This document shows, one piece after another, positions 15,833-23,565 of a stretch of 39,821 nt of DNA. Under the pieces are notes generated by a model that saw nothing but the letters and a program-made list of their open reading frames with translations, was not told the origin of the DNA and did no database searches. This DNA is from Azovibrio restrictus (GTDB taxonomy: Bacteria; Bacteroidota; Bacteroidia; Chitinophagales; Chitinophagaceae), in the NCBI GenBank assembly GCA_029255605.1, contig JANLJF010000077.1:1-39821 (forward strand). The letters run 5' to 3'. The first letter of the stretch is position 1. Each line of letters opens with the position of its first letter. The position numbers were made by a program, and so were the translations under genes.

Positions 15833-17095
15833 TTATTTTATACTCATCAGTATCTCGTAAAATTTGTAGCAATCCTCATAAGTATTGTAAAGAGGCACAG
15901 GTGCTACGCGTATCACATTCGGTTCTCTCCAGTCGGCTATCACACCATTAGCGGCCAGTATTTCAAACACTTCCTTGCCTCTTTCGCCAAACAGCATGGA
16001 AAGCTGGCAGCCGCGGCGTTGTGCATCTGTCGGGGTGATGATCTCGAATGGTAAATGTGTTATTTGCCTTAACAGCCATTCCAGGTAGGCTGTCAGGCGT
16101 TCACTTTTTTCACGCAGGGCTTTCATGCCGGCCTTGTCGTATATGTCCAGCGATGCGTTGTGCGCTACCATGTTGAATACCGGCGCATTGCTCATTTGCC
16201 AGCTGCCGGCATTGTTCTGCGGTATAAAACCCTTCTCCATTTTGAAGCGGGTACTTTCGCTATTGCCCCACCAGCCGCCCAGGCGGAATATTTTGGGATT
16301 GCTATAATGATGCTCATGCACATAGATGCCGCCTACGCCTCCGGGGCCGGAGTTCAGATATTTATAAGAGCACCAGCATGCAAAGTCAATATTCCAGTCG
16401 TGCAGTTGCAGGGGCACATTACCCACCGCATGCGCCAGGTCGTAACCCGCATAAGCACCTACGCGGTGTGCGGCCTGTGTTATTTTTGCCAGGTCGAAGA
16501 ACTGACCGGTATAGTAATTAACGCCACCCAGCATTACCAATGCAAGGCTGTCACCTGCATCTTCTATTGCTTGTAGTATGTCTTGCTCTTCTATGATGTG
16601 TTCACCCCGGCGTGGTGCTATTTCTATAATAGCATCTGCAGGGTCGTAGCCATGCATGCGCACTTGTGTTTCCACAGCATATTGGTCGGAAGGGAATGCA
16701 CTTGCTTCCATCAATATCTTATATCGTTTACCCTCCGGCCTGTAGAAGGATATCATCAGCAGGTGCAGGTTTACCGTCAGCGTGTTGGTAGCTACTACCT
16801 CATCAGGTTTTGCACCTACTATTTTAGATAACCTTTCATTAAACAATTTGTGGTATGAAAACCAAGGGTTACGTGCCTGGAAGTGTCCTTCTACACCATA
16901 CTTCGCCCAGTCTTCCAGTTCCTGCTCCATCAGGTAGGCCACACTTTTAGGTTGAAGCCCTAATGAGTTTCCACAGAAATAATATACATCCCGTCCTTCG
17001 TGTTGGGGAATGCGGAAACGCTCACGAAAGGGATAAAGTATATCTACTTCATCCTGCTCCCGGGCATAAGTTAATGTGGCTTCAAAACCTTGCAT
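15833..17095 (-). CDS. kynU: Kynureninase
   Basis: The product is 420 residues, normal for bacterial and eukaryotic kynureninases. It is a PLP fold-type I enzyme: CGNSLGLQPK near residue 41, NTLTVNLHLLM, GGVNYYTGQFFDL, GYDLAHAVGNVP, and the PLP-binding Lys245 in CWCSYKYLNSGPG. A GWWG block with NNAGSWQMSNAPVF also matches the family. It cleaves L-kynurenine or 3-hydroxykynurenine to (hydroxy)anthranilate and alanine, in tryptophan breakdown or the aerobic route to NAD. No other kyn gene is in the window, and a terminator follows, so it is a single-gene unit. Confidence 0.96.
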   Translation of the reverse strand: MQGFEATLTYAREQDEVDILYPFRERFRIPQHEGRDVYYFCGNSLGLQPKSVAYLMEQELEDWAKYGVEGHFQARNPWFSYHKLFNERLSKIVGAKPDEVVATNTLTVNLHLLMISFYRPEGKRYKILMEASAFPSDQYAVETQVRMHGYDPADAIIEIAPRRGEHIIEEQDILQAIEDAGDSLALVMLGGVNYYTGQFFDLAKITQAAHRVGAYAGYDLAHAVGNVPLQLHDWNIDFACWCSYKYLNSGPGGVGGIYVHEHHYSNPKIFRLGGWWGNSESTRFKMEKGFIPQNNAGSWQMSNAPVFNMVAHNASLDIYDKAGMKALREKSERLTAYLEWLLRQITHLPFEIITPTDAQRRGCQLSMLFGERGKEVFEILAANGVIADWREPNVIRVAPVPLYNTYEDCYKFYEILMSIK

Positions 17096-17117
17096 CTCTC
17101 GTAATTGGATTTGTGCG

Positions 17118-17125
17118 CAAAAATA
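17118..17125 (-). promoter_or_regulatory. -7 box of kynU
   Basis: TATTTTTG on the minus strand matches TAnnTTTG and lies 23 bases before the kynU ATG. A -33 element is not obvious. Confidence 0.45.
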
Positions 17126-17221
17126 ACTTTTGCAATTAAAAAAGCGTTAAAACGGCGAATAAACTTTGCAGACTTGGCACGGTTTATATAAATGCTTATT
17201 TCTGAGACCAAAATTAATTAT

Positions 17222-17743
17222 ATGAAAAAGTTTTTGTTACTGTCAGCATTGTTTATCGGAACATTATTTACACAACAGGCAAGCGCACAAGCTGGTTCTG
17301 CCGGTTTGGGCCTTCGTGCTACGCCGGATGGCGGTGGTTTTACTGCCAAGCTATTTATGAATAAATTCTTGGCTTTTGAAGGCCAGCTGAATGCCGGTGG
17401 CATCATGGGGCTGGAAGGCGAAAGCTTCAATGCAGTGGGCTTGCTGGAGTTTCATATCATACTTCCTGATCCCTCCTGGCGCATTTTTATGGGTGGCGGC
17501 TTGCATGGTGGTGTTTGGGACCGTGGCTGGCGCTATGTAGATGATGAGCGCAGGTGGATGGATGACAACCGTGCCATATTGGGCGTATCCGGTATAGGTG
17601 GGGTTGAATATGTATTCAAAAAGATACCACTGGGCCTGAGTGCCGATATTAAGCCCGCTATCAACTTTGTGAGCGAAGTAGATTTCTTCCCGCACAATAT
17701 GTTTGGCCTGAGTGCCAGGTTCTATATGGGACGACGCATATAA
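17222..17743 (+). CDS. Small outer-membrane beta-barrel-like protein
   Basis: Start chosen at ATG 17222, which gives a proper signal peptide (MKKFLLLSALFIGTLFTQQASAQ); the ten upstream codons in frame are probably not translated. The mature protein of about 150 residues is rich in Gly and aromatics, with alternating strands (LGLRATPDGGGFTAKLFM, then KFLAFEGQLNAGG, and NFVSEVDFFPHNMFGLSARFYMG) ending near a Tyr/Met strand. This suits an eight-strand barrel of the OmpA/OmpX size class. I cannot name the family. A terminator follows, so it is monocistronic. A variant -7 box TAAACTTTG at 17160-17168, with one extra base, may drive it. Confidence 0.78.
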   Translation: MKKFLLLSALFIGTLFTQQASAQAGSAGLGLRATPDGGGFTAKLFMNKFLAFEGQLNAGGIMGLEGESFNAVGLLEFHIILPDPSWRIFMGGGLHGGVWDRGWRYVDDERRWMDDNRAILGVSGIGGVEYVFKKIPLGLSADIKPAINFVSEVDFFPHNMFGLSARFYMGRRI

Positions 17744-17779
17744 TATTCACCTTCATTAAATACCCGTTAACCGACGGGC

Positions 17780-17812
17780 AAAAGACGCTGACCGACGGTA
17801 GCGTCTTTTGTA
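17780..17812 (+). terminator. Terminator after the small outer-membrane protein gene
   Basis: A 10-bp stem (AAAAGACGCT at 17780-17789 with AGCGTCTTTT at 17800-17809) and ten-base loop; the right arm supplies the T-run. Confidence 0.8.
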
Positions 17813-17825
17813 TATTAAGAAACAC

Positions 17826-17833
17826 TACTTTTG
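17826..17833 (+). promoter_or_regulatory. -7 box of the lemA operon
   Basis: TACTTTTG matches TAnnTTTG, 16 bases before the lemA ATG. A TTTG at 17807-17810, at the tail of the previous terminator, could be the -33 element at short spacing. Confidence 0.5.
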
Positions 17834-17849
17834 GCTAAAATTATCAACA

Positions 17850-18440
17850 ATGAAAAAAGGTTCCCTTCTATTAATGGTTTTACTGGGCTTACTGCTTATA
17901 GGCGGTTGCATGACCTGCAATGTGCAGAAGTCGCTGGTGACACTGGATGAAAATTCTAAAAGTAAGTGGGGAGAGGTACAAAACCAATACCAACGCCGTG
18001 CCGACCTGATACCCAACCTGGTAAATACGGTAAAAGGCGCTGCCAACTTTGAACAAAAGACCCTGACCGATGTGATCAATGCACGCGCAAAGGCTACATC
18101 TATACAAGTGAATCCGGATAACCTTACCCCTGAGAAGCTGCGCGAGTTTCAAAGTGCGCAGGGTGAGCTGAGCCAGGCATTGGGCAGACTGATGGTGGTA
18201 TCGGAAGCGTATCCTGAACTGAAAGCTAACCAGAACTTCCTGGCCTTGCAAGATCAGTTGGAAGGCACTGAAAACCGTATAACAGTAGCCCGTAAGAACT
18301 TTAACGATGCGGTGCAGGAGTATAATACCAAGCTGCGCATCTTCCCCAATAATATATTTGGTGGCATAATGGGCTTCACTGCCAAAGGCATGTTTGAAGC
18401 AGATGCTTCGGCACAGAAAGCACCACAGGTACAGTTTTAA
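17850..18440 (+). CDS. lemA: LemA family membrane-anchored protein
   Basis: A protein of 196 residues read from ATG 17850. The N-terminus is a hydrophobic segment ending in LIGGC, which may be a lipobox or an ordinary transmembrane anchor. The LemA core follows: WGEVQNQYQRRADLIPNL, TVKGAANFEQKTL and INARAKATSI, then a long helical segment with FNDAVQEYNTKLRIFPNNI near the C-terminus. LemA proteins form helical bundles at the envelope; their biochemical role is not settled. The gene is followed 19 bases later by two TPM-domain genes, an arrangement known in many Bacteroidota. Confidence 0.94.
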   Translation: MKKGSLLLMVLLGLLLIGGCMTCNVQKSLVTLDENSKSKWGEVQNQYQRRADLIPNLVNTVKGAANFEQKTLTDVINARAKATSIQVNPDNLTPEKLREFQSAQGELSQALGRLMVVSEAYPELKANQNFLALQDQLEGTENRITVARKNFNDAVQEYNTKLRIFPNNIFGGIMGFTAKGMFEADASAQKAPQVQF

Positions 18441-18459
18441 CTTAAAGGAACGGCAAAGC

Positions 18460-18918
18460 ATGTTCTCACTATTCAAAAAGAAGCCACTACTGGGCCCTGC
18501 ACAGCAGGAGCAGGTAGTGGCTTGTATACGCAATGCTGAAAACAAGACCACGGGCGAAGTGCGTGTGTATGTAGAAAGCAAATGCAGCTACGTAGATGCT
18601 ATGGACCGCGCCTGGGAGCTTTTTGCCCTGCTGGGAATGGCAGAAACAGAAAGGCGTAATGCCGTGTTGGTGTACCTGGCTATTGATGACCACCAGTATG
18701 CCATAGTGGGTGATAAAGAGATATATGAGAAGGCAGGTGGCCCCGTATTTTGGGAGGCTGCTGCCCAGCACCTGAAGGATCACCTGAAGCGTGGTGAGAT
18801 AGCCACAGGGCTTTGTACCTGTGTAAATGAGCTGGGCGATGCCCTTGCCACCCACTTTCCTTACGACTCTACGATTACTAAGAATGAATTGCCCGACGAA
18901 ATAGTATTTGGTAAATGA
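18460..18918 (+). CDS. TPM-domain protein, short cytoplasmic form
   Basis: Read from ATG 18460 (MFSLFKKKPLLGP), 152 residues; a longer frame from 18394 would overlap lemA heavily. The TPM (DUF477) core is visible: EQVVACIRNAENKTTGEVRVYVE, then NAVLVYLAIDDHQYAIVGDKEIYEK and FWEAAAQHLKDHLKRGEIATGL. No signal peptide or membrane helix. Related to plant TLP18.3/Psb32 and bacterial membrane-associated proteins; a phosphatase-like or chaperone role has been suggested for plant members only. Its stop overlaps the start of the second TPM gene as ATGA, so they are translationally coupled. Confidence 0.88.
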   Translation: MFSLFKKKPLLGPAQQEQVVACIRNAENKTTGEVRVYVESKCSYVDAMDRAWELFALLGMAETERRNAVLVYLAIDDHQYAIVGDKEIYEKAGGPVFWEAAAQHLKDHLKRGEIATGLCTCVNELGDALATHFPYDSTITKNELPDEIVFGK

Positions 18919-19724
18919 CCAGACAGCTTCCTGCTTTCCTGACGAGATGTATAGCCATCATGCTGGCTGTATTTATAGCCATGCCCGCATTAGCAGGTGA
19001 CGAGGACTTTCCGCCAAGGCCTAACCCGCCAAGGCTGGTAAACGACATGGCCGGTATGCTGGATGCCAGCCAGCGCGAAATGCTGGAAGCCAAGCTGCTG
19101 GAATACGAGAAGACCTCATCTACCCAGATAACCATTGTGACCCTGACCAGTATAGGCAGCTACGAACCATCCCAATATGGTGTAGAACTGTTTAACCGCT
19201 GGGGCGTAGGGCAGAAGGGCAAAGACAACGGCGTGCTGATACTGGCATCGAAAGAAGACCGTAAGATAAACATCACAACAGGCTACGGACTGGAAGGGGC
19301 TTTGCCCGATGCAGTGGCCGGGCGCATCATCCGTAATGAAATGGCGCCTTCCTTTAAGGCAGGCAATTACTACGATGGCTTTAGCAAAGCTGCCGATGCC
19401 GTGATAGCCGCAACTAAGGGCGAATATACCAATGATGACAAAGAACGTAAGCGGGGCGGCAGCCCATCGGCCATAGTGATAGTACTGCTGATAATAGGTG
19501 TGTACGTGGTGCTATGGGTGCTGAGCAAGATAGGCGGCGGTGGTGGCGGTAGCTATATGAGCGGCCGTGGATACCGTGGCTGGGGCAATAGTGGTGGCGG
19601 CTGGTTTGTTGGCGGTGGTGGTTTTGGCGGCGGCAGCGGCTGGGGTGGTGGCAGCTCCGGTGGTGGGTTTGGTGGATTTGGCGGTGGTAGCAGCGGCGGC
19701 GGTGGCGCCAGCGGTAGCTGGTAA
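18915..19724 (+). CDS. TPM-domain protein with membrane anchor and glycine-rich tail (YgcG type)
   Basis: Of 269 residues, 1-27 form a signal peptide (FIAMPALAG cleavage region). The TPM domain spans about 30-175, with VNDMAGMLDASQREMLEAKL, FNRWGVGQKGKDNGVLIL and ITTGYGLEGALPDAVAGRI. A transmembrane helix follows (SAIVIVLLIIGVYVVLWVL, about 185-205). The last 65 residues are almost only Gly, Ser, Trp and Phe in GGGGFGGGS-like repeats and end in ASGSW. The domain should sit in the periplasm with the glycine tail on the cytoplasmic side. It completes the lemA operon. The function is unproven; the tail composition is typical of this subfamily. Confidence 0.92.
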   Translation: MTRQLPAFLTRCIAIMLAVFIAMPALAGDEDFPPRPNPPRLVNDMAGMLDASQREMLEAKLLEYEKTSSTQITIVTLTSIGSYEPSQYGVELFNRWGVGQKGKDNGVLILASKEDRKINITTGYGLEGALPDAVAGRIIRNEMAPSFKAGNYYDGFSKAADAVIAATKGEYTNDDKERKRGGSPSAIVIVLLIIGVYVVLWVLSKIGGGGGGSYMSGRGYRGWGNSGGGWFVGGGGFGGGSGWGGGSSGGGFGGFGGGSSGGGGASGSW

Positions 19725-20029
19725 TTTGTTGTGTTTTGTTGTGAAAACCGCAGTATATTTTCCTTCTTGTTTATTGCAATTGAAAATCAATAGGTTATTT
19801 TATTGACTTGTTGTGATTTGTTGCGTTTATTCATTTTTCTCAAAGTTTTTCCACTTGAACCGATAGCGGAAGTGTTGTGGATTATTGGGCTGCCGATAGT
19901 TTTTATGTAGTATTTTATAGTGCAAATATACGTTAAATAAACGTATGATTCCCTTTGTGGTAATGATATATTGCACAGGTAATAGTTACTCATTATATTC
20001 ACCGTATATATTTAAACATAACAGTTAAA
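19725..20029. other. 305-base intergenic region with short repeats, no gene seen
   Basis: It is AT-rich. It contains an imperfect 18-base direct repeat (19726-19743 and 19808-19825, 16 identical positions, core TTGTTGTG) and a 7-bp inverted repeat ATACGTT/AACGTAT at 19928-19946. A minus-strand TATATTTG is at 19923-19930 with no gene downstream of it on that strand. A 71-codon minus ORF here has no protein-like features. No convincing promoter for the lipoprotein gene at 20030 was recognised. Confidence 0.5.
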
Positions 20030-20620
20030 ATGAGAAAACTAACTTTTAGCCTTGTCACATTGACTCTCTTATTAGCCGCCTGTAGTAAGGATAATACCAC
20101 TACCAAGCCCGTGAACAATAATGGTAATAACCCTAACAATACCAGTCCGTATTATTTTAAATTCAAATTTGACGGCACGGATTACAATCTGAATGCTAAC
20201 TTCCCCCAATACATGCCATTTTATTATGATGAGGCCGGGGGATACCAGGTAGGCGATTTGCAGTTATTTCCTTCTGTAGGCCTGCGGCTAAACTGGCCAA
20301 GCGGAGACACGGTGACAGAAAGCGAACTGTTGTCATTAAAAGGCAAGACACTATATTTCAATGATAAGAATGTGCAGCCTGAGCTAAATTTTGATAAAGA
20401 ATATCAGGATGGTACCTGGTATTCTGTAGATACCGGAGATAAGGCTTTCAATATTAAAATTGATGATATAACGTTTCTTAAAAAAGATACAACAATGGGT
20501 TACGCCGTTAAAACTTATGTAGTAACGGGTAGCTGCAATGCTGTAATGGAAAGGAATGATACAATGAAAGCGTTTTCTAACGGGCAGTTCAATTTTGTTA
20601 TTTCAAGGCAGGACTGGTAG
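20030..20620 (+). CDS. Lipoprotein of unknown function
   Basis: The 196-residue product has a lipoprotein signal with lipobox LLAAC (Cys18), followed by a low-complexity linker rich in Asn, Thr and Pro (about residues 22-42). The mature domain has alternating beta strands: YYFKFKFDGTDYNLNANFPQ near the start and MKAFSNGQFNFVISRQDW at the end. The FKFKFDGxxY opening is common in Bacteroidota lipoproteins whose genes are predicted to encode calycin or immunoglobulin-like folds, but I do not recognise a named family. Stand-alone gene followed by a terminator. Codon use looks like its neighbours. Confidence 0.82.
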   Translation: MRKLTFSLVTLTLLLAACSKDNTTTKPVNNNGNNPNNTSPYYFKFKFDGTDYNLNANFPQYMPFYYDEAGGYQVGDLQLFPSVGLRLNWPSGDTVTESELLSLKGKTLYFNDKNVQPELNFDKEYQDGTWYSVDTGDKAFNIKIDDITFLKKDTTMGYAVKTYVVTGSCNAVMERNDTMKAFSNGQFNFVISRQDW

Positions 20621-20645
20621 CTATTTGCTGACATGAACTTTTGTA

Positions 20646-20675
20646 AAAGGCAGCTATGATATTAGCTGCTTTTTG
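20646..20675 (+). terminator. Terminator after the lipoprotein gene
   Basis: A 7-bp stem GCAGCTA (20650-20656) / TAGCTGC (20663-20669), flanked by an A-run and by TTTTT. Confidence 0.7.
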
Positions 20676-20745
20676 CTATGTGGCTACCTACGAGTCACTG
20701 TGTCATATTTTGGCGGGTAAATTAGCTTTTCCACCTTTTATCGCC

Positions 20746-20753
20746 TACCTTTG
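20746..20753 (+). promoter_or_regulatory. -7 box of the cytochrome oxidase assembly operon
   Basis: TACCTTTG matches TAnnTTTG exactly, 32 bases before the heme O synthase ATG. The -33 element is weak (TTAG near 20722). Confidence 0.55.
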
Positions 20754-20784
20754 CGCTACTTTTTCATTAATCTTCTGTTAAGGA

Positions 20785-21684
20785 ATGTTGCAGGAAGCGC
20801 CAATTAAAGCCAAAGAGAGCCTTTGGGTAATGGCTAAGTTTAAGGACTATAGCCAGCTTTTGAAGCCTAATCTGAGCTTCATGGTCGTTTTTTCAAGCGT
20901 GATAGGCTACCTGCTGGCCCCCAATACCAGTTTTCAGTGGGATAAAGTCCTGACACTTTTCATTGGCGGCATCCTGGTTACCGGCGGTGCCAATACCATC
21001 AATCAAATATTAGAGAAGGAAGGCGATGCTAAAATGAAGCGTACCATGTACCGCCCCTTGCCCGATGGCAGGATGAGTGCTACAGAAGCGTGGGCCATAG
21101 CAGGTATAGCCGGTTTGGCAGGTGCCCTGCTGCTGGCCGTGGTCTTCAACCCGCTGGCAGGCATATTAAGCTTTACTTCCCTGATGCTGTATGGTTTTGC
21201 CTACACCCCTATGAAAAGGGTGCACCCCGTGGCGGTGCTGATAGGCGCTATTCCCGGTGCTTTGCCCCCGCTTTTGGGCTGGGTAGCTGCTACCGGTTCA
21301 CTGGGCGTAGGCGGTTGGATCCTTTTCCTGATACAATTCTTCTGGCAATTTCCGCACTACTGGGCCATAGGCTGGGTAGGATATGACGAATATAAAAAAG
21401 CCGGCATCAGTATGCTGCCATCACAAGAACGCAGCTCCAGGTTCACAGCCTTGCAATGCATGTTCTATAGTATTATACTGGTGCCCCTGGCCATAACACC
21501 GCGCGTGATAGGTATGGCAGGAAATATAGGCATGTGGGTGAGCATTGCCTGCGGAATATTTTACTTTATAGCTTCGGTAGCCTTTTATATACGTAATGAT
21601 TATAAATCGGCCCGGCGTGTAATGTTCGCATCCTTTATATACCTGCCGGTAGTATTGCTGGCATTGTTGTTTGATAAGATGTAA
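20785..21684 (+). CDS. ctaB: Protoheme IX farnesyltransferase (heme O synthase)
   Basis: A UbiA-type prenyltransferase of 299 residues with about eight to nine membrane helices. The prenyl-diphosphate site reads NTINQILEKEGDAKMKRTMYRPLPDGR, shown here in part: NQILEKEGDAKMKRT followed by RPLP. The second site is YTPMKRVHPVAVLIGAIPGALPP, where TPMKR and GAIPGALPP are the conserved pieces. FWQFPHYWAI and MLPSQE are also diagnostic. It attaches a farnesyl group to heme B to give heme O, needed for heme-copper oxidases. It leads a block of oxidase structural and assembly genes on the same strand, 13 bases before the first subunit III. Confidence 0.95.
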   Translation: MLQEAPIKAKESLWVMAKFKDYSQLLKPNLSFMVVFSSVIGYLLAPNTSFQWDKVLTLFIGGILVTGGANTINQILEKEGDAKMKRTMYRPLPDGRMSATEAWAIAGIAGLAGALLLAVVFNPLAGILSFTSLMLYGFAYTPMKRVHPVAVLIGAIPGALPPLLGWVAATGSLGVGGWILFLIQFFWQFPHYWAIGWVGYDEYKKAGISMLPSQERSSRFTALQCMFYSIILVPLAITPRVIGMAGNIGMWVSIACGIFYFIASVAFYIRNDYKSARRVMFASFIYLPVVLLALLFDKM

Positions 21685-21697
21685 AATAATTAATAAA

Positions 21698-22273
21698 ATG
21701 ATGCAGGGAGCCGTGCCTTCAACAGCAGAAAGAAGAAAGATACATCCGCATAAGTTTGCCCTATGGGTAGCTATGGGCAGCATTGCCATGATGTTTGCGG
21801 GACTGACCAGCGCTTATATAGTAAGGCAGGCGCAGGGGAATTGGGTATATTATCATTTGCCCAATGTTTTTACCATATCAACAGTAGCCATCCTGCTTTC
21901 CAGTGTGACCATGATATTGGGTGTGCGGGCTTTCAAACAGCGCAAAATGCCCCAATACCGTGTATTGGTAACAGCTACCCTGGTACTGGGCATCCTGTTC
22001 ATGGCCTTGCAATGGGTGGGTTTTCAACAATTATATGCCAGCAATGTGCGTGTAGATGGTAACCCGAGCGAGTCTTTCCTGTTCATTATAGCCGGGCTGC
22101 ACCTTTTGCACATAGCGGGTGGTATTATTGCATTATTAATAGTATTTTTCCGTGCTTTTAGAACACACGTAAAGGTGTATAATACCACCGGGCTGGAGAT
22201 CGTAGCATCGTACTGGCACTTCGTAGATGTATTGTGGATTTATTTATTTGTATTCTTTCTGGCAAATCAATAA
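21698..22273 (+). CDS. ctaE: Heme-copper oxidase subunit III (first copy, short)
   Basis: The product is 191 residues from ATG 21698 (21701 is an equally good ATG). Five membrane helices are predicted. The N-terminal helix AMMFAGLTSAYIVRQAQGNW and the final YWHFVDVLWIYLFVFF motif are typical of cytochrome c oxidase subunit III. HLLHIAGGIIAL is the other conserved helix. Subunit III stabilises the proton-pumping core in the inner membrane. It differs strongly from the second copy downstream (22335-23081), so the pair is not a recent duplication. The catalytic subunits I and II are not in the window. Confidence 0.92.
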   Translation: MMQGAVPSTAERRKIHPHKFALWVAMGSIAMMFAGLTSAYIVRQAQGNWVYYHLPNVFTISTVAILLSSVTMILGVRAFKQRKMPQYRVLVTATLVLGILFMALQWVGFQQLYASNVRVDGNPSESFLFIIAGLHLLHIAGGIIALLIVFFRAFRTHVKVYNTTGLEIVASYWHFVDVLWIYLFVFFLANQ

Positions 22274-22334
22274 AAAACTTTAGAAATTAGCACCCAAATT
22301 CGCAACCAATAAATAATAGTAACTAATAAAATCT

Positions 22335-23081
22335 ATGGCACAAGCTTCAGCTACAACAGCCGAAACGAAAGTATGGGGAGGTGGACGTTCGCCGTTCAAC
22401 GTGAGTTATGGTAAAATGATGATGTGGTTCTTCCTGCTTACGGATGCATTCACATTCGGCGCTTTCCTTATTTCTTACGGTACTACCCGTTTTTTCAGTA
22501 CAGTGTGGCCCGACCCTAACCAGGTATTCCATGCATTCCCGTTCATGGGCCATGCAAACCTGCCACTGCTGTTTGTGAGCTTGATGACCTTCATCCTGAT
22601 CATGAGTTCGGTAACGATGGTACTGGCAGTACACGCCGGTCACTATGGCGACCGCCAGGGTGTTATCAAATGGCTTTTGTGGACCATCATAGGTGGTATT
22701 TGCTTCCTGAGCTGCCAGGCATGGGAGTGGACGCACTTACACCATCAAGGTGCATGGTGGGGGTCTTTTACAGATTCTACTGCTCCGTTATCGAGCATAG
22801 AGCATTTCTTTAACATGAAAAATCCTGATGTAGTGGCCGCCCTACCTGCCGGTGGCATGCAAGCTACACACGATTTCTATAACTACTTCTTTACTATTAC
22901 CGGTTTCCACGGTGGCCACGTAGCCAGTGGTGTGGTGCTGCTGATAATGGTACTTATCAACACCATAAATGGTGTGTATGATAGAAGGGGCCACTACGAA
23001 ATGGTAGAAAAAATAGGCCTTTACTGGCACTTTGTAGATCTGGTGTGGGTATTCGTATTCACTTGTTTCTACCTGCTGTAA
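22335..23081 (+). CDS. ctaE: Heme-copper oxidase subunit III (second copy, longer)
   Basis: A protein of 248 residues with about six membrane helices. Key pieces are KMMMWFFLLTDAFTFGAFL, AWEWTHLHHQGAWW, FFTITGFHGGHVASGVVLL and the C-terminal LYWHFVDLVWVFVFTCFYLL (its YWHFVD core is shared with the first copy). The GFHGGHV block is the standard subunit III signature (GxHxxHV). The insertion of about 45 residues between helices 4 and 5 (DSTAPLSSIEHFFNMKN region) is soluble and absent from the first copy. It lies 61 bases after the first copy and 37 before subunit IV, probably in one transcript. Confidence 0.94.
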   Translation: MAQASATTAETKVWGGGRSPFNVSYGKMMMWFFLLTDAFTFGAFLISYGTTRFFSTVWPDPNQVFHAFPFMGHANLPLLFVSLMTFILIMSSVTMVLAVHAGHYGDRQGVIKWLLWTIIGGICFLSCQAWEWTHLHHQGAWWGSFTDSTAPLSSIEHFFNMKNPDVVAALPAGGMQATHDFYNYFFTITGFHGGHVASGVVLLIMVLINTINGVYDRRGHYEMVEKIGLYWHFVDLVWVFVFTCFYLL

Positions 23082-23118
23082 TTTTCATTTTTTCACAACT
23101 ACAAATCTTGTATTAAGC

Positions 23119-23535
23119 ATGTCAGCTCATAATCATAGCAACGATATACAACACCTGTACGAAGGGGATCAGTCTAAATTGTACTCAGGCGTAATGTCTC
23201 ATCATACAGACATCAACTCTTCTGAAAGTAAAAAACAAATAGGCCGCATCTGGAAAGTATTCTGGATACTGCTGGCTGTAACAGTGGTAGAAGTAGTACT
23301 GGGTATGTTCTTCAGTCACTCCATGCCTAAAGGCCTGCTGGCTTTCTTCTTCCTGGCACTTACATTGTTCAAAGCGGGTTACATCGTATCCGTTTTCATG
23401 CACCTTGGCGATGAGGTTAAGAGCTTTATGATAACTGTACTGATACCGCTGACGCTGTTTGTATGGTTTATCATTGCCTTCCTGATGGATGGTGGTTTCT
23501 GGCTGCATATGAATAACTGGTCGGGCCTTAAGTAA
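23119..23535 (+). CDS. Cytochrome oxidase subunit IV
   Basis: A 138-residue protein with a His/Asn-rich soluble start and three predicted membrane helices: IWKVFWILLAVTVVEVVLGMF, LAFFFLALTLFKAGYIVSVFM and a third in PLTLFVWFIIAFLMDGG. The second helix with KAGYIVxxFMHLGDE is the core of the prokaryotic subunit IV family (COX4_pro/CyoD-like). The subunit supports assembly or stability of the oxidase complex. Position after the two subunit III genes agrees. No separate promoter was seen. Confidence 0.9.
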   Translation: MSAHNHSNDIQHLYEGDQSKLYSGVMSHHTDINSSESKKQIGRIWKVFWILLAVTVVEVVLGMFFSHSMPKGLLAFFFLALTLFKAGYIVSVFMHLGDEVKSFMITVLIPLTLFVWFIIAFLMDGGFWLHMNNWSGLK

Positions 23536-23565
23536 GCAATAGCGGATGCGTATTTTGAATAAGTG

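Noticed and set aside
19450-19724. GGC/GGT-rich DNA as a simple-sequence repeat element
   Set aside because: It is the coding sequence of the glycine-rich tail in the correct frame up to the stop codon.
19512-19790. A minus-strand frame rich in Ala and Thr
   Set aside because: It is the antisense reading of the glycine-rich tail of the TPM protein; low complexity on one strand gives low complexity on the other.
19787-20002. A 71-codon minus-strand frame in the intergenic region
   Set aside because: Composition is like untranslated AT-rich DNA, with no signal, domain or good start context, despite a nearby minus-strand TATATTTG.
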